From Mariniflexile maritimum (GTDB lineage Bacteria > Bacteroidota > Bacteroidia > Flavobacteriales > Flavobacteriaceae), in contig NZ_WRPN01000001.1 in NCBI RefSeq assembly GCF_009746565.1, positions 434,001 to 498,000 on the forward strand: a DNA stretch of 64,000 bases, in the 5' to 3' direction. Within the stretch, counting starts at the first letter, position 1; each line of letters begins with the position of its first letter. Shown here one piece after another: positions 44,237 through 54,234 of this stretch. The notes beneath the pieces were generated by a model that was given only the letters and a program-made list of their open reading frames with translations, had not been told where the DNA came from and searched no databases. The translations under genes were made by a program, and so were the position numbers.

Positions 44237-44257
44237 TTTACGATTTGCGATTTACGA
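44237..44257. repeat. Three 7-bp units TTTACGA/TTTGCGA
   Basis: TTTACGA TTTGCGA TTTACGA is a short tandem run just upstream of the VWA gene start. A related TTTACGATTT recurs near 44331. The role is unknown and it may be a small dispersed repeat. Confidence 0.4.
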
Positions 44258-44374
44258 ATTTTCAACCTTTATCATGGCTGTTGGTAAACCTTCTAATCCT
44301 ATTTGGCATTGATTATGGGCAATTATATGATTTACGATTTCAACAATTCCAAAATCACCCATCGTCAATCTATA

Positions 44375-45121
44375 CTAAGTGAGCATGCCCCCATCAACGT
44401 TTAGGGTTTGTCCTGTTACATAAGCACTCATGTCACTTGCCAAAAACACGCATACATTCGCGACATCTTCAGGGGTGCCGCCACGTTTTAATGGAATGCC
44501 TGCACGCCATCCTTTTACAACCTCTTCGTCTAATTTAGCGGTCATTTCGGTTTCAATAAAACCGGGTGCCACCACGTTGCTGCGAATGTTTCTGGAACCT
44601 AATTCTAAAGCTACCGATTTTGAAAAACCTATAATTCCAGCTTTAGAAGCAGCATAATTGGTTTGTCCTGCATTTCCTTTTACGCCCACTACCGAGCTCA
44701 TGTTGATTATGGAGCCTTTGCGTTGTTTTAGCATGGTTTTCTGTACTGCTTTGGTCATATTGAAAACCGATTTTAAGTTTACTTCTATAACCGTATCAAA
44801 ATCTTCTTCTGTAATGCGCATTAACAAATTATCTTTGGTAATACCAGCATTGTTTACCAATACATCGATGCTTCCAAACTCCGCAACCACATCATCTGCC
44901 AATTTTTGGGCTTCCTCAAAACTGGCCGCATTACTTTTATAGCCTTTGGCTTTTATGCCTTGGGCATTTAATTCTTTTTCAAGCTCGTTGGCTGCTTCTA
45001 CCGAGCTACTGTATGTAAAGGCAATATTGGCTCCCTGTGCTGCAAAAACTTGCGCAATGCCACGGCCTATGCCCCTGCTTGCGCCTGTGATGATGGCTGT
45101 TTTTCCTTCTAATAATTTCAT
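44375..45121 (-). CDS. fabG: 3-oxoacyl-ACP reductase
   Basis: This 248-residue short-chain dehydrogenase reduces 3-oxoacyl-ACP with NADPH in fatty acid elongation. It shows TGASRGIGRGIAQVFA, NNAGITKDNLLMRI, SSVVGVKGNAGQTNYAASKAGIIGF with the Ser-Tyr-Lys catalytic residues, and the end VTGQTLNVDGGML. The length and motifs are typical of FabG. It follows a candidate promoter. The sucD terminator lies upstream, so it is likely transcribed alone. Confidence 0.95.
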   Translation of the reverse strand: MKLLEGKTAIITGASRGIGRGIAQVFAAQGANIAFTYSSSVEAANELEKELNAQGIKAKGYKSNAASFEEAQKLADDVVAEFGSIDVLVNNAGITKDNLLMRITEEDFDTVIEVNLKSVFNMTKAVQKTMLKQRKGSIINMSSVVGVKGNAGQTNYAASKAGIIGFSKSVALELGSRNIRSNVVAPGFIETEMTAKLDEEVVKGWRAGIPLKRGGTPEDVANVCVFLASDMSAYVTGQTLNVDGGMLT

Positions 45122-45201
45122 TTGTTAGGTTTTAATGGCTACGAATTCACGAAAATGATTCATTCAAATTCGATTGTTTTGTTGTTGAACTGATTTGAAT
45201 T

Positions 45202-45230
45202 CAAATATAGTAATTACAAGTTGTTTCAAA
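45202..45230 (-). promoter_or_regulatory. Candidate fabG promoter
   Basis: On the minus strand TTTG (45227-45230), a 17-nt spacer and TATATTTG (45202-45209) match the Bacteroidota -33/-7 consensus, about 80 nt upstream of fabG. It lies just after the sucD terminator. Confidence 0.5.
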
Positions 45231-45233
45231 TAA

Positions 45234-45263
45234 AAAAACCTCACAAAATTAGGCGAGGTTTTT
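45234..45263. terminator. Terminator after sucD
   Basis: AAAAACCTC (45234-45242) pairs with GAGGTTTTT (45255-45263). On the minus strand the T run comes after the hairpin, 24-50 nt past the sucD stop. Confidence 0.75.
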
Positions 45264-45286
45264 AAATGTCTATGCACTTGCTCTGT

Positions 45287-46165
45287 CTATAATGCGCTTA
45301 AAACTTCTTTAACTTTTTTGCCGATTTCAGCAGGAGAATCCACCACGTGAATGCCACAGGCTCTCATAATTTTCTTTTTAGCTTGTGCCGTGTCATCACT
45401 TCCGCCAACAATAGCACCGGCATGCCCCATGGTTCGACCGGCGGGTGCCGTTTCACCAGCAATAAAGCCAATAATTGGTTTTTTACTACCACTTGCCTTG
45501 TACCAATGTGCCGCATCGGCTTCCAATTGCCCTCCAATTTCACCAATCATAACAACCGCTTCGGTTTCTGGGTCGTTAATCAATAATTCTACGGCTTCTT
45601 TTGTGGTGGTTCCAATTATGGGGTCGCCTCCAATACCAATTGCTGTTGTGATACCTAAACCTTGTTTTACAACTTGGTCGGCCGCTTCATAAGTTAAGGT
45701 TCCCGATTTTGACACAATGCCTACATGTCCTTTTTTGAAAACAAAACCGGGCATGATGCCTACTTTTGCTTCACCCGGTGTGATTACACCCGGACAGTTA
45801 GGGCCGATTAAACGACAGTCTTTGTTTTTTATGTAGTTTGAAGCCGTAATCATATCGGCAACAGGAATACCTTCGGTTATAGTAATAATTACTTTTATAC
45901 CCGCATCGGCAGCTTCCATAATGGCATCGGCAGCAAAAGCTGGTGGCACAAAAATAATGGTTGTATCGGCTCCTGCCTGTTCAACAGCGTCTTTTACGGT
46001 ATCGAACACGGGCTTATCCAAATGGGTTTGACCGCCTTTTCCGGGAGTAACGCCCCCAACAACATTGGTACCGTATTCAATCATTTGGGTAGCATGGAAC
46101 GTGCCTTCGCTTCCTGTGAAGCCTTGAACGATTATTTTTGAATTTTTGTTTACTAAAACACTCAT
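45287..46165 (-). CDS. sucD: Succinate-CoA ligase, ADP-forming, alpha subunit
   Basis: This 292-residue subunit binds CoA and holds the phosphorylated His. Signatures include [75 protein letters not shown] and the active site [17 protein letters not shown]. It acts in the TCA cycle. The beta subunit gene is not in the window. A consensus promoter lies upstream, so it can be transcribed independently of the lpx genes. Confidence 0.96.
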   Translation of the reverse strand: MSVLVNKNSKIIVQGFTGSEGTFHATQMIEYGTNVVGGVTPGKGGQTHLDKPVFDTVKDAVEQAGADTTIIFVPPAFAADAIMEAADAGIKVIITITEGIPVADMITASNYIKNKDCRLIGPNCPGVITPGEAKVGIMPGFVFKKGHVGIVSKSGTLTYEAADQVVKQGLGITTAIGIGGDPIIGTTTKEAVELLINDPETEAVVMIGEIGGQLEADAAHWYKASGSKKPIIGFIAGETAPAGRTMGHAGAIVGGSDDTAQAKKKIMRACGIHVVDSPAEIGKKVKEVLSAL

Positions 46166-46193
46166 TGTTTGTTTTTTATTTAACTAAGTGATG

Positions 46194-46223
46194 CAAAAGT
46201 ACCTTTTTTGAAAATATTTTCAA
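46194..46223 (-). promoter_or_regulatory. sucD promoter, near-consensus Bacteroidota type
   Basis: On the minus strand TTG (46221-46223), a 19-nt spacer and TACTTTTG (46194-46201) fit the -33/-7 consensus well. It lies about 29 nt before the sucD start codon. Confidence 0.6.
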
Positions 46224-46237
46224 TAGGATAATTATAT

Positions 46238-47176
46238 TTATTTTTTCAATTTTAAACCTTCTAAAACTTCGGGAATTTGTCTTATGGCGGCCAATTCTTT
46301 GTATTTAACACGGATGTCTTCCGCAGGAACGCCAAAATAACTTTTTCCACCCTCAAGCGATTTGCTAATGCCCGATTTGGCCAAAAGCACTGCTTTTGTA
46401 CCAATAGTAACACCGCTGGTACAGCCAACTTGCCCCCAAAATGTTACTTCATCTTCAACCACCACGCACCCGGCAATGCCAACTTGTGAAGCTATGAGGC
46501 ATTTTTTGCCAATAACGGTATCGTGCCCAATTTGTATTTGATTGTCTAATTTTGAACCTTCCTTTATCCTGGTATCGCCCGTAACGCCCCTATCGATGGT
46601 GCAATTGGCACCAATATCCACATGGTCTTCAATAACAACGCGCCCGCAGGATTTTAACCTGTCAAACCCTTCTGGTCGTTTTTTGTAATAAAAAGCATTG
46701 GCCCCCAACACCGTGCCTGCGTGTATGGTTACGTTGTTGCCAATTACAACATCATCGTAAATACTAACATTGCTGTGTATGGTACAATTTTCGCCAATAA
46801 CAACATTGTGGCCTATAAAACAATTGGGTTGAACGATTGAATTGGCACCAATGATGGCCGAATCGGAGATGTTGCTGGTTGCAACATTAAAAGGTTTGAA
46901 AAAATCGGTTAGTTTGTTGAAATCCCGAAACGGATCGTCACTAATCAATAAGGCTTTGCCTTGTGGGCATGCAACTTCTTTATTGATTAAAATGATGGTT
47001 GCTGCCGAATGTAATGCCTTGTCGTAGTATTTTGGATGATCGACAAATACAATATCGCCTGCCTCAACAACATGGATTTCGTTCATGCCCAATACCGGAA
47101 AATTGGCATCACCCACAAAATGGGATTCAATGATTTGGGCAATCTGTTTTAGGGTATATGGCTGTGGGAATTTCAT
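46238..47176 (-). CDS. LpxD-like acyltransferase paralogue
   Basis: The 312-residue protein has the LpxD N-terminal domain (QPYTLKQIAQIIESHFVGD) and a left-handed beta-helix built from hexapeptide repeats (IGHNVVIGENCTIHSNVSIYDDVVIGNNVTI). The region GHDTVIGKKCLIASQVGIAG holds the likely catalytic His. It is distinct from the lpxD at 50107, and a second LpxD-like gene of this kind is common in Bacteroidota. It may N-acylate another lipid A or related precursor. It follows efp on the minus strand. Confidence 0.85.
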   Translation of the reverse strand: MKFPQPYTLKQIAQIIESHFVGDANFPVLGMNEIHVVEAGDIVFVDHPKYYDKALHSAATIILINKEVACPQGKALLISDDPFRDFNKLTDFFKPFNVATSNISDSAIIGANSIVQPNCFIGHNVVIGENCTIHSNVSIYDDVVIGNNVTIHAGTVLGANAFYYKKRPEGFDRLKSCGRVVIEDHVDIGANCTIDRGVTGDTRIKEGSKLDNQIQIGHDTVIGKKCLIASQVGIAGCVVVEDEVTFWGQVGCTSGVTIGTKAVLLAKSGISKSLEGGKSYFGVPAEDIRVKYKELAAIRQIPEVLEGLKLKK

Positions 47177-47224
47177 TTATATTGTTTAATTGTTGCGCTG
47201 TTGAACTGTTTAAACAAATAAACG

Positions 47225-47791
47225 TTATTCTTTTACACGTTCTTTGTAAGTTCCTTTTTCGGTCTCAACCCTAATTTTATCGCCTTCATTAATAAACAAA
47301 GGAACATTTACTATGGCACCCGTTTCCATGGTTGCTGGCTTGGTGGCGTTTGTTGCGGTATTGCCTTTTACGCCCGGTTCGGTAGCGGTAACCAACAATA
47401 CGACGCTTGCAGGCATTTCAACAGAAAGCGGCATGTTATCTTCAGCATTTATGATTACTGTAACCACTTCACCTTCTTTCATTAAACCCGGGTTATCTAA
47501 AGCAGATTCCCGTAACTGGATTTGGGTATAATCTTCAGTGTTCATAAAATGATAGTACTCGCCATCATTATATAAAAATTGAAATTTATGGGTTTCGACA
47601 CGTACATCTTCTAACCTGTGTCCTGCAGAAAAGGTATTGTCCAATACTTTTCCATTGGTAACGCTTTTCATTTTTGTTCTTACAAACGCAGGCCCTTTGC
47701 CCGGTTTTACGTGTAAAAACTCGATAATTTTATAAATATCATTGTTGTACCTAATACATAAGCCGTTTCTAATATCGCTTGTAGTTGCCAT
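47225..47791 (-). CDS. efp: Elongation factor P
   Basis: The 188-residue factor relieves ribosome stalling at polyproline. It begins TTSDIRNGLCIRYNNDIYKIIEFLHVKPGKGPAFVRTKMKSV, with the loop PGKGPAF carrying the Lys that is modified or used at the peptidyl-transferase centre. The three OB-like domains end GDKIRVETEKGTYKERVKE. It is embedded among lipid A genes, between lpxA and the second lpxD. Confidence 0.96.
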   Translation of the reverse strand: MATTSDIRNGLCIRYNNDIYKIIEFLHVKPGKGPAFVRTKMKSVTNGKVLDNTFSAGHRLEDVRVETHKFQFLYNDGEYYHFMNTEDYTQIQLRESALDNPGLMKEGEVVTVIINAEDNMPLSVEMPASVVLLVTATEPGVKGNTATNATKPATMETGAIVNVPLFINEGDKIRVETEKGTYKERVKE

Positions 47792-47911
47792 TTATTGTTT
47801 GTTGTTTATTTGTATGTTTTAATGTCGTTTGTTGATTACATGCATCTTTAGAAGTTGTTTATTGCTAAGTTGAAAACGACTAAACAACTCCACAACAAAC
47901 AACGAAACCTA

Positions 47912-48697
47912 TTAATTCGATTTGAAATACCCCTTCATAATGCCTCGTTGGGAATCTTTTATAAACTGAAGGATTTCATCGCGTTCGGGCGTTGCTTCCA
48001 TTTCAGCCTCAATAATTTCGGTAGCTTGGGTATTGTTATAATTTTTTTGATACAGGATTCGGAAAACATTCTGTATTTCCCTTATTTTTTCGGTTGTGTA
48101 GCCGCGTCTTCTTAGGCCAACAGAATTGATGCCCACATACGACAAAGGCTCTCTTGCGGCCTTCACGTAGGGCGGCACATCTTTTCTAACCAACGAACCT
48201 CCTGTTACAAAAGCATGGTTTCCTACGGAAACAAATTGGTGTACAGCGGTCATACCTGCCAAAACCACATAATCGCCAATGGTAATGTGTCCTGCAAGGG
48301 TGCTGTTATTGGAAAAGATGCAGTTGTTTCCAACCACGCAATCGTGGGCGATGTGGCAATAGGCCATGATAAGGCAATTGTTGCCAATAACGGTTTTCAT
48401 TCTATCAGCGGTACCACGGTTAATGGTAACACATTCCCTAATGGTAACGTTATCGCCTATTTCTACCGTAGTTTCTTCATCGTTGTATTTTAAATCCTGT
48501 GGTACGGCAGAAATTACCGAGCCCGGGAAAATATTGCAGTTTTTTCCAATGCGAGCGCCTTCCATAATGGTAACGTTGCTGCCTATCCATGTGCCTTCGC
48601 CAATAGTTACATTGTTATAAATGGTTGTAAAGGGCTCAATTACAACGTTTTTTGCAATTTTTGCACCAGGATGCACATAAGCGAGTGGTTGGTTCAT
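47912..48697 (-). CDS. lpxA: Acyl-ACP-UDP-N-acetylglucosamine O-acyltransferase
   Basis: This 261-residue trimeric beta-helix enzyme performs the first step of lipid A synthesis. Hexapeptide repeats (VTIGEGTWIGSNVTIMEGARIGKNCNIFPGSVIS) are followed by the catalytic-site region CHIAHDCVVGNNCIFSNNSTLAGHITIG and the C-terminal helical domain. It starts 9 bp after the stop of lpxC/fabZ, so the genes are coupled. Confidence 0.96.
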   Translation of the reverse strand: MNQPLAYVHPGAKIAKNVVIEPFTTIYNNVTIGEGTWIGSNVTIMEGARIGKNCNIFPGSVISAVPQDLKYNDEETTVEIGDNVTIRECVTINRGTADRMKTVIGNNCLIMAYCHIAHDCVVGNNCIFSNNSTLAGHITIGDYVVLAGMTAVHQFVSVGNHAFVTGGSLVRKDVPPYVKAAREPLSYVGINSVGLRRRGYTTEKIREIQNVFRILYQKNYNNTQATEIIEAEMEATPERDEILQFIKDSQRGIMKGYFKSN

Positions 48698-48706
48698 TTG
48701 ATATTT

Positions 48707-50116
48707 TTATTGTTTTACTTTTGAAATTTGTGCCATTAGTTCGGCCTCTGCGCATAGCTTGCCATTTGCATAGGCATAACCTTGCATGTGGCATATACCA
48801 CGACGAATGGGCGTAATTAGCGAACACTTGAATATTAAGGTATCGCCGGGCACTACTTTTTGTTTGAATTTCACGTTATCCATCTTCATAAAAAACGTTA
48901 AGTAGTTTTCGGGGTCTGGAACGGTGTTCAATACCAAAATACCACCTGTTTGGGCCATGGCTTCCACGATTAAAACCCCGGGCATAACGGGCGCACCCGG
49001 AAAATGGCCTGCAAAAAACGATTCGTTCATGGTCACGTTTTTCATGGCGGTTACATAACTATCGGTAAGTTCGTAAACCTTATCAATCATTAAAAACGGT
49101 TGCCTATGTGGTAACATGGCCATAATTTGATTAACGTCCAGTAAAGGTGGTTCATTCAAATCGATATTAGGGACGTTATTTCTTCGGTCGTTTTTTATAA
49201 GTTTTGAAAGTTTTTTGGCAAATTGGGTATTTACAAAATGGCCCGGTTTGTTAGCGATTACTTTTCCTCGAATACGAACGCCAACCAAGGCCAAATCGCC
49301 CAGAACGTCAAGTAATTTATGTCTGGCCGCTTCGTTGGGATGGTGCAGGGTTAAATTATCTAAAATGCCATTTGGTTTTACGGCAATGCTATCTTTTTTG
49401 AAAGCGACCTTTAGTTTTTCCATGGTTTCTGCCGATAAGGGTTTATCAACATACACAATGGCATTGTTTAAATCGCCCCCTTTTATAAGTCCGTTTTGAA
49501 GCAACATTTCAATTTCGTGCAAAAAGCTGAAGGTTCGCGCGTTTGAAATGTCTGTTTTAAAATCGGAAATCTGGTTTAATGTGGCGTTTTGGGTACCTAA
49601 AACTTTGGTGCCAAAATCTACCATGGTAGTAATTTGATATTCCTTTGCGGGCATAACCAATATTTCGCTGCCCGTTTCCTCATCGGTATAGGAAACAATA
49701 TCGGTAATCACGTATTCTTCCCTAAAGGCTTCTTGTTCAATAACTTTTGCTTTTTCTAGGGCTTCCACAAAAAACTTAGAAGAACCGTCCATAATGGGTG
49801 GTTCGGAAGCGTTAAGTTCAATAATAACGTTATCGATGTCCAGACCAACTAAAGCTGCAAGTACATGTTCGGAGGTTTGGATGATCACCCCGTTTTTTTC
49901 CAAACAGGTACCGCGTTGCGTATTGGTTACATAATTGGCATCGGCTTCAATGTTGGGCATGCCTTCTAAATCCACACGCTTGAATACCAACCCGGTGTTG
50001 GCTGCCGCTGGCTTAAAGGTTAATGTTACGTTTTTTCCTGTGTGTAAACCAACACCCATTAATGAGCTTGCTTTCTCAATGGTTTTTTGTTTAATATCAG
50101 TAGTTACTATTCCCAT
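48707..50116 (-). CDS. lpxC/fabZ: Bifunctional UDP-3-O-acyl-GlcNAc deacetylase/3-hydroxyacyl-ACP dehydratase
   Basis: The 469-residue natural fusion is typical of Bacteroidota. The LpxC part (residues about 1-310) has [38 protein letters not shown] with the Zn-binding His, and [23 protein letters not shown] with the HxxxD Zn motif. The FabZ part starts near residue 320 ([22 protein letters not shown]) and has [26 protein letters not shown] with the catalytic His and Glu. LpxC is the committed lipid A step. Its start overlaps the lpxD end by 10 bp. Confidence 0.97.
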   Translation of the reverse strand: MGIVTTDIKQKTIEKASSLMGVGLHTGKNVTLTFKPAAANTGLVFKRVDLEGMPNIEADANYVTNTQRGTCLEKNGVIIQTSEHVLAALVGLDIDNVIIELNASEPPIMDGSSKFFVEALEKAKVIEQEAFREEYVITDIVSYTDEETGSEILVMPAKEYQITTMVDFGTKVLGTQNATLNQISDFKTDISNARTFSFLHEIEMLLQNGLIKGGDLNNAIVYVDKPLSAETMEKLKVAFKKDSIAVKPNGILDNLTLHHPNEAARHKLLDVLGDLALVGVRIRGKVIANKPGHFVNTQFAKKLSKLIKNDRRNNVPNIDLNEPPLLDVNQIMAMLPHRQPFLMIDKVYELTDSYVTAMKNVTMNESFFAGHFPGAPVMPGVLIVEAMAQTGGILVLNTVPDPENYLTFFMKMDNVKFKQKVVPGDTLIFKCSLITPIRRGICHMQGYAYANGKLCAEAELMAQISKVKQ

Positions 50117-51129
50117 TTGTTCTTTTCTAAATCATTTATATTCTTAACAATTTTAGGTAGGTTCTTAAAGTGAACGTACGCTTTATTATAGTCGGTTAAG
50201 GCAATGGCGGGAGAGCCTTGAAGGGTTTCATCATCCTTAACGTTTCTTGCAATACCAGATTGTGCTTGTATCCTTACGTTATTACCAATAATGATGTGGC
50301 CCGCTATTCCCACTTGGCCGCCAATTTGGCAATGTTCGCCAATTTTGGTGGATCCCGCAATGCCAGTTTGTGCGGCAATTACGGTGTTTTTGCCAATTTC
50401 TACGTTATGGGCTATTTGAATGTGGTTGTCCAATTTCACACCTTCATGGATGATGGTTGACCCTAAGGTAGCCCTGTCGATGGTGGTGGCGGCTCCTATA
50501 TCAACGTAATCTTCAATGATAACGTTTCCTATTTGCGGAATTTTGTTATAGCCCCCAGCTTCATTGGGTGCAAACCCAAACCCATCGGCCCCAATAATAA
50601 CGCCCGAGTTTAGTACGCAATTATTCCCTATAACGGTATCCGAATAAATGCGCACTCCAGAAAATATTATGGTATTGTTTCCTATAACAACATTATCGCC
50701 TATATAGGTATTGGGGAAAATTTTAACGTTATCGCCCAATTTTACGTTATCTGCTATATACGAAAAGGCACCAATATAAACCTGTTCTCCGTACTGCGAT
50801 GATTCTGAAATAAATGCAGGTTGTTCGATACCTACTTTGTTGAGCTTTATGGAGTTGTAATATTCGAGTATTTTTGAAAAGGCCAAATAGGCATCATCTA
50901 CTTTTATAAGGGTGGTTTCAATAGCGCTTTCGGGTACGAATGATTTATTGACAATGGTAACGGAAGCTTTTGTACTATATATATAGTGTTTGTATTTAGG
51001 ATTGGCCAAAAACGTTAGAGATCCTTTAAAGCCTTCCTCAATTTTGGAAAGTTTTGATACTTCAGCGTTCGGATTTCCAACCACATCTCCTTCTAATATA
51101 CCTGCTATTTGTTGTGCTGTAAATTTCAC
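50107..51129 (-). CDS. lpxD: UDP-3-O-acylglucosamine N-acyltransferase
   Basis: The 340-residue enzyme adds the second acyl chain in lipid A synthesis. The N-terminal domain ([31 protein letters not shown]) precedes a beta-helix with hexapeptide repeats. The catalytic region is [32 protein letters not shown], where the His in IAHN is the expected base. It is upstream of lpxC/fabZ, overlapping it by 10 bp, and downstream of the HD gene. Confidence 0.96.
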   Translation of the reverse strand: MKFTAQQIAGILEGDVVGNPNAEVSKLSKIEEGFKGSLTFLANPKYKHYIYSTKASVTIVNKSFVPESAIETTLIKVDDAYLAFSKILEYYNSIKLNKVGIEQPAFISESSQYGEQVYIGAFSYIADNVKLGDNVKIFPNTYIGDNVVIGNNTIIFSGVRIYSDTVIGNNCVLNSGVIIGADGFGFAPNEAGGYNKIPQIGNVIIEDYVDIGAATTIDRATLGSTIIHEGVKLDNHIQIAHNVEIGKNTVIAAQTGIAGSTKIGEHCQIGGQVGIAGHIIIGNNVRIQAQSGIARNVKDDETLQGSPAIALTDYNKAYVHFKNLPKIVKNINDLEKNKWE

Positions 51130-51259
51130 ACGTTAAAGTTTGATGTTTTTAAATGTTAGGTTTGGCAAAAATAGGAAAAATGTCCTAAAGTTTTTCAATT
51201 GCATTTTTTATTGTTGGTTGGCCATAGCGGATTGTTAGGAAAAACAACTTTAGAACTAA

Positions 51260-52489
51260 TTAAAATGCTGTAACTGGTTGCTTTGGATAACAGATATAAT
51301 ATTTGGTTACAGGTTTTGAAAGGGCCTTTAGGTTTAATTGGTCGGAGGCTTCAACGATATCTTCTATGTTTCCAGATTTGTGCAATATATTGATGCCCTT
51401 GTGGTTATGTTGGTACGCCTGATTGGAAATACTGCCCTTAAAAACAAAATAATGGGCTTCTTTTTTACTGATGCCATAGGTGTTAACCAGTTTTTCAATA
51501 TAGGGTTCCAAGTCCTGTTTTTTTACTGGTTTGTTTTTCAGCTTGATGGTTAATAGATTCCGGTTAATAATCATGTTGCTTAAATGGCGTAGTACAAAAT
51601 CGGTGCTATGTTGCCAATGTTTCATGGCCGAAATAATGTCGTAATCATCCAATTCAGCAAAAACATCCAAAGCGTCTTCATTAAAATTTGCCATCGTTAT
51701 CTTATTTTCCAAAAAATACAATAAGGGCTTACTGGCTTCCAGTATATGGCCTTTTTGGTGCAGCTCTTTGGCGCGTTGCAAAACCCGGATCAATAACTGT
51801 TCTGCAGCCAACCCTGTTTTGTGCAAATACACTTGCCAGTACATAAAACGACGGGCAATTATAAATTTTTCTACGCTGTAAATGCCTTTTTCTTCAACAA
51901 CCAATTGGTCGTTAACCACGTTCAACATGGTAATCAAGCGTTCGCTGTTTATGTTGCCTTCTGCTACGCCCGTATAAAAACTGTCGCGCTTTAAATAATC
52001 GGCCCTATCCATATCAAATTGCCCAGAAATGAGCTGACACATGAATTTTCGGGGATATTCCCCTTTAAATATTTGGATGGCAAGCGTTAAACTTCCGTTA
52101 AATTCGTTGTTTAGGCGGTGCATGAAAAGCAAGGAAAGATGCTCGTGCGAAACCCCATTTACAATGCTATGTTCCATGGCGTGCGAAAAAGGGCCATGGC
52201 CAATATCATGTAATAATATGGCAGCGTAGAGTCCGTTTTCTTCTTCTTTTGATATGCTAACGTCCTTAAAACGAAGCACATTCACCGCTTTTTGCATTAA
52301 ATGCACACAGCCAATGGCATGATGAAACCGCGTGTGGTGCGCGCCCGGATATACCATATACGACAGGCCCATTTGGGTAATGCGCCGCAACCTTTGAAAA
52401 TACTTGTGCTGTATTAAATCGAATATGAGCGAATTTGGAATGGTAATAAATCCGTAAATTGGGTCGTTTAATATTTTAAGTTTGTTCAA
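51260..52489 (-). CDS. HD-domain phosphohydrolase (dNTPase-like)
   Basis: This 409-residue HD superfamily protein shows YPGAHHTRFHHAIGCVHLMQKAV, then LLHDIGHGPFSHAMEHSIV, which together carry the H...HD...D metal ligands. QFDMDRADYLKRDSFYTGVAEG follows. The layout resembles dGTP triphosphohydrolase and SAMHD1-like enzymes. The gene lies at the head of the lpx block on the minus strand and is conserved there in many Bacteroidota. Its own substrate is not known. Confidence 0.88.
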   Translation of the reverse strand: MNKLKILNDPIYGFITIPNSLIFDLIQHKYFQRLRRITQMGLSYMVYPGAHHTRFHHAIGCVHLMQKAVNVLRFKDVSISKEEENGLYAAILLHDIGHGPFSHAMEHSIVNGVSHEHLSLLFMHRLNNEFNGSLTLAIQIFKGEYPRKFMCQLISGQFDMDRADYLKRDSFYTGVAEGNINSERLITMLNVVNDQLVVEEKGIYSVEKFIIARRFMYWQVYLHKTGLAAEQLLIRVLQRAKELHQKGHILEASKPLLYFLENKITMANFNEDALDVFAELDDYDIISAMKHWQHSTDFVLRHLSNMIINRNLLTIKLKNKPVKKQDLEPYIEKLVNTYGISKKEAHYFVFKGSISNQAYQHNHKGINILHKSGNIEDIVEASDQLNLKALSKPVTKYYICYPKQPVTAF

Positions 52490-52515
52490 ACTTTAAAAAG
52501 TTAATGTTTTGGGCA

Positions 52516-52523
52516 CAAATATA
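52516..52523 (-). promoter_or_regulatory. Candidate -7 box for the HD/lpx transcript
   Basis: On the minus strand TATATTTG fully matches TAnnTTTG, about 30 nt upstream of the HD gene start. The -33 element is weak. Confidence 0.4.
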
Positions 52524-52591
52524 CTTATTGCCTTCTTAAATTTATTAAATACAACAACAAATTGATTGAAACACTTACAAAAAATACGTCT

Positions 52592-54145
52592 ATGAATACA
52601 ATAAAAATACTTTGGGTCGATGATGAAATTGATTTGCTTAAACCCCACATCTTGTTTTTGGAACAACGCAACTATAAGGTAACGACCTGTAAAAGTGGCA
52701 CCGAAGCCATTGAAACACTTGATAATGAAAATTTCGACATTGTTTTTTTAGATGAAAACATGCCGGGACTTACAGGTCTTGAAACCTTAAACGAACTAAA
52801 GGAAAAGCAAGATAACCTGCCGGTTGTGATGATTACCAAAAGTGAGGAGGAATACATTATGGAAGAAGCCATTGGCAATAAAATTGCCGATTATCTCATA
52901 AAGCCCGTAAACCCCAACCAAATTCTGCTAAGCTTGAAGAAAAACCTGGACCATTCCAGATTGGTTTCTGAAAAAACAACCTCAAATTACCAACAGGAGT
53001 TCCGTAAAATCTCAATGGATCTGGCCATGGTAAACTCGTATGAAGCCTGGGTAGCCTTATACCAAAAACTCATTTACTGGGAAATTCAACTTGAAAACAT
53101 AGAGGATGCGGGCATGTTTGAAATCTTAGAATCCCAAAAAACCGAAGCCAATATCCAATTTGGAAAGTATATTGAAAAAAATTACGCCAAATGGTTTCAA
53201 TCGCGCGAGGATGCCCCCGTGATGTCGCACACGCTTTTTAAGGAAAAAATTGTTCCCGAACTTAGCAAGGAACAGCCCACATTATTGGTGGTGGTCGATA
53301 ATTTGCGGTACGACCAATGGAAAGTGTTTGAACCCATCATCAACAACCATTATAAAAAGGAAAAAGAGGAAGCGTTTTTCAGTATTTTGCCCACCGCAAC
53401 ACAATATGCGAGAAATGCTATTTTTTCCGGACTGATGCCCAGCGAAATGGAAAAACTATTTCCCCAATATTGGAAAAACGATACCGATGACGGTGGAAAA
53501 AATTTACATGAAGAAGATTTTTTGCAAACCCAATTAAAACGTTTGGGGCTAACCCATTTAACCTGCGAATTCCATAAAATAACAAACCTTAAAACTGGAA
53601 AAAAGCTGGTTGAAAACTTCAAATCTTTAAAAAACAACGACTTAACCGTTATTGTGTATAATTTTGTAGATATGCTCTCGCATGCCAAAACTGAAATGGA
53701 GGTGGTTAAGGAATTAGCATCAAACGATAAGGCGTATCGTTCATTAACCCTGAGCTGGTTTAAAAATTCGCCACTTCTGGAAATGGTGCAACTGGCCCAA
53801 CAATTAGGGTTTAAGCTTATTTTAACTACCGATCACGGCACCATAAACGTAAAAACACCTTCAAAAGTTATTGGCGATAGGGATACCAGTTTAAATTTAC
53901 GCTATAAAACAGGTCGCAGTTTAACCTACGAAAGTAAAGAAGTGCTGGTTTTTAAAGACCCCAAGGAAGTGCACCTGCCTTCTATAAACATGAGCAGCTC
54001 GTATATTTTTGCCAAAGGCGACTCCTTTTTTGCCTATCCAAACAATTACAATCATTATGTGAGCTATTTTAAAAACACCTACCAACATGGGGGCGTTTCA
54101 CTAGAAGAAATGATCATTCCGTTGGTCGTGTTTAACCCAAAATAA
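52592..54145 (+). CDS. porX: PorX-type response regulator with PglZ domain
   Basis: The 517-residue protein has an N-terminal receiver domain (ILWVDDEIDLLKPHILFL, IVFLDENMPGLTGLETL with the phospho-acceptor Asp, and DYLIKPVNPNQ). A helical linker follows, then a large PglZ alkaline-phosphatase-superfamily domain (LLVVVDNLRYDQWKVF, LPTATQYARNAIFSG, LTTDHGTINV). PorX controls the type IX secretion system with the kinase PorY and is cytosolic. The ATG at 52592 begins MNTIKILWVDDE. An upstream TTG at 52562 is in frame but unlikely. It is divergent from the HD gene and followed by tsaE. Confidence 0.93.
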   Translation: MNTIKILWVDDEIDLLKPHILFLEQRNYKVTTCKSGTEAIETLDNENFDIVFLDENMPGLTGLETLNELKEKQDNLPVVMITKSEEEYIMEEAIGNKIADYLIKPVNPNQILLSLKKNLDHSRLVSEKTTSNYQQEFRKISMDLAMVNSYEAWVALYQKLIYWEIQLENIEDAGMFEILESQKTEANIQFGKYIEKNYAKWFQSREDAPVMSHTLFKEKIVPELSKEQPTLLVVVDNLRYDQWKVFEPIINNHYKKEKEEAFFSILPTATQYARNAIFSGLMPSEMEKLFPQYWKNDTDDGGKNLHEEDFLQTQLKRLGLTHLTCEFHKITNLKTGKKLVENFKSLKNNDLTVIVYNFVDMLSHAKTEMEVVKELASNDKAYRSLTLSWFKNSPLLEMVQLAQQLGFKLILTTDHGTINVKTPSKVIGDRDTSLNLRYKTGRSLTYESKEVLVFKDPKEVHLPSINMSSSYIFAKGDSFFAYPNNYNHYVSYFKNTYQHGGVSLEEMIIPLVVFNPK

Positions 54146-54234
54146 TCTATGTAATACAAAAAACACCGACAAAATGCATAGTTTATTAGTTTTTATCATA
54201 ATTAATTTGTAATATTGCCTTAAAATTTTTTGCC

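Noticed and set aside
45281-46165. Plus-strand frames opposite sucD and fabG
   Set aside because: They are shadows of GC-biased codons in strongly conserved genes on the minus strand.
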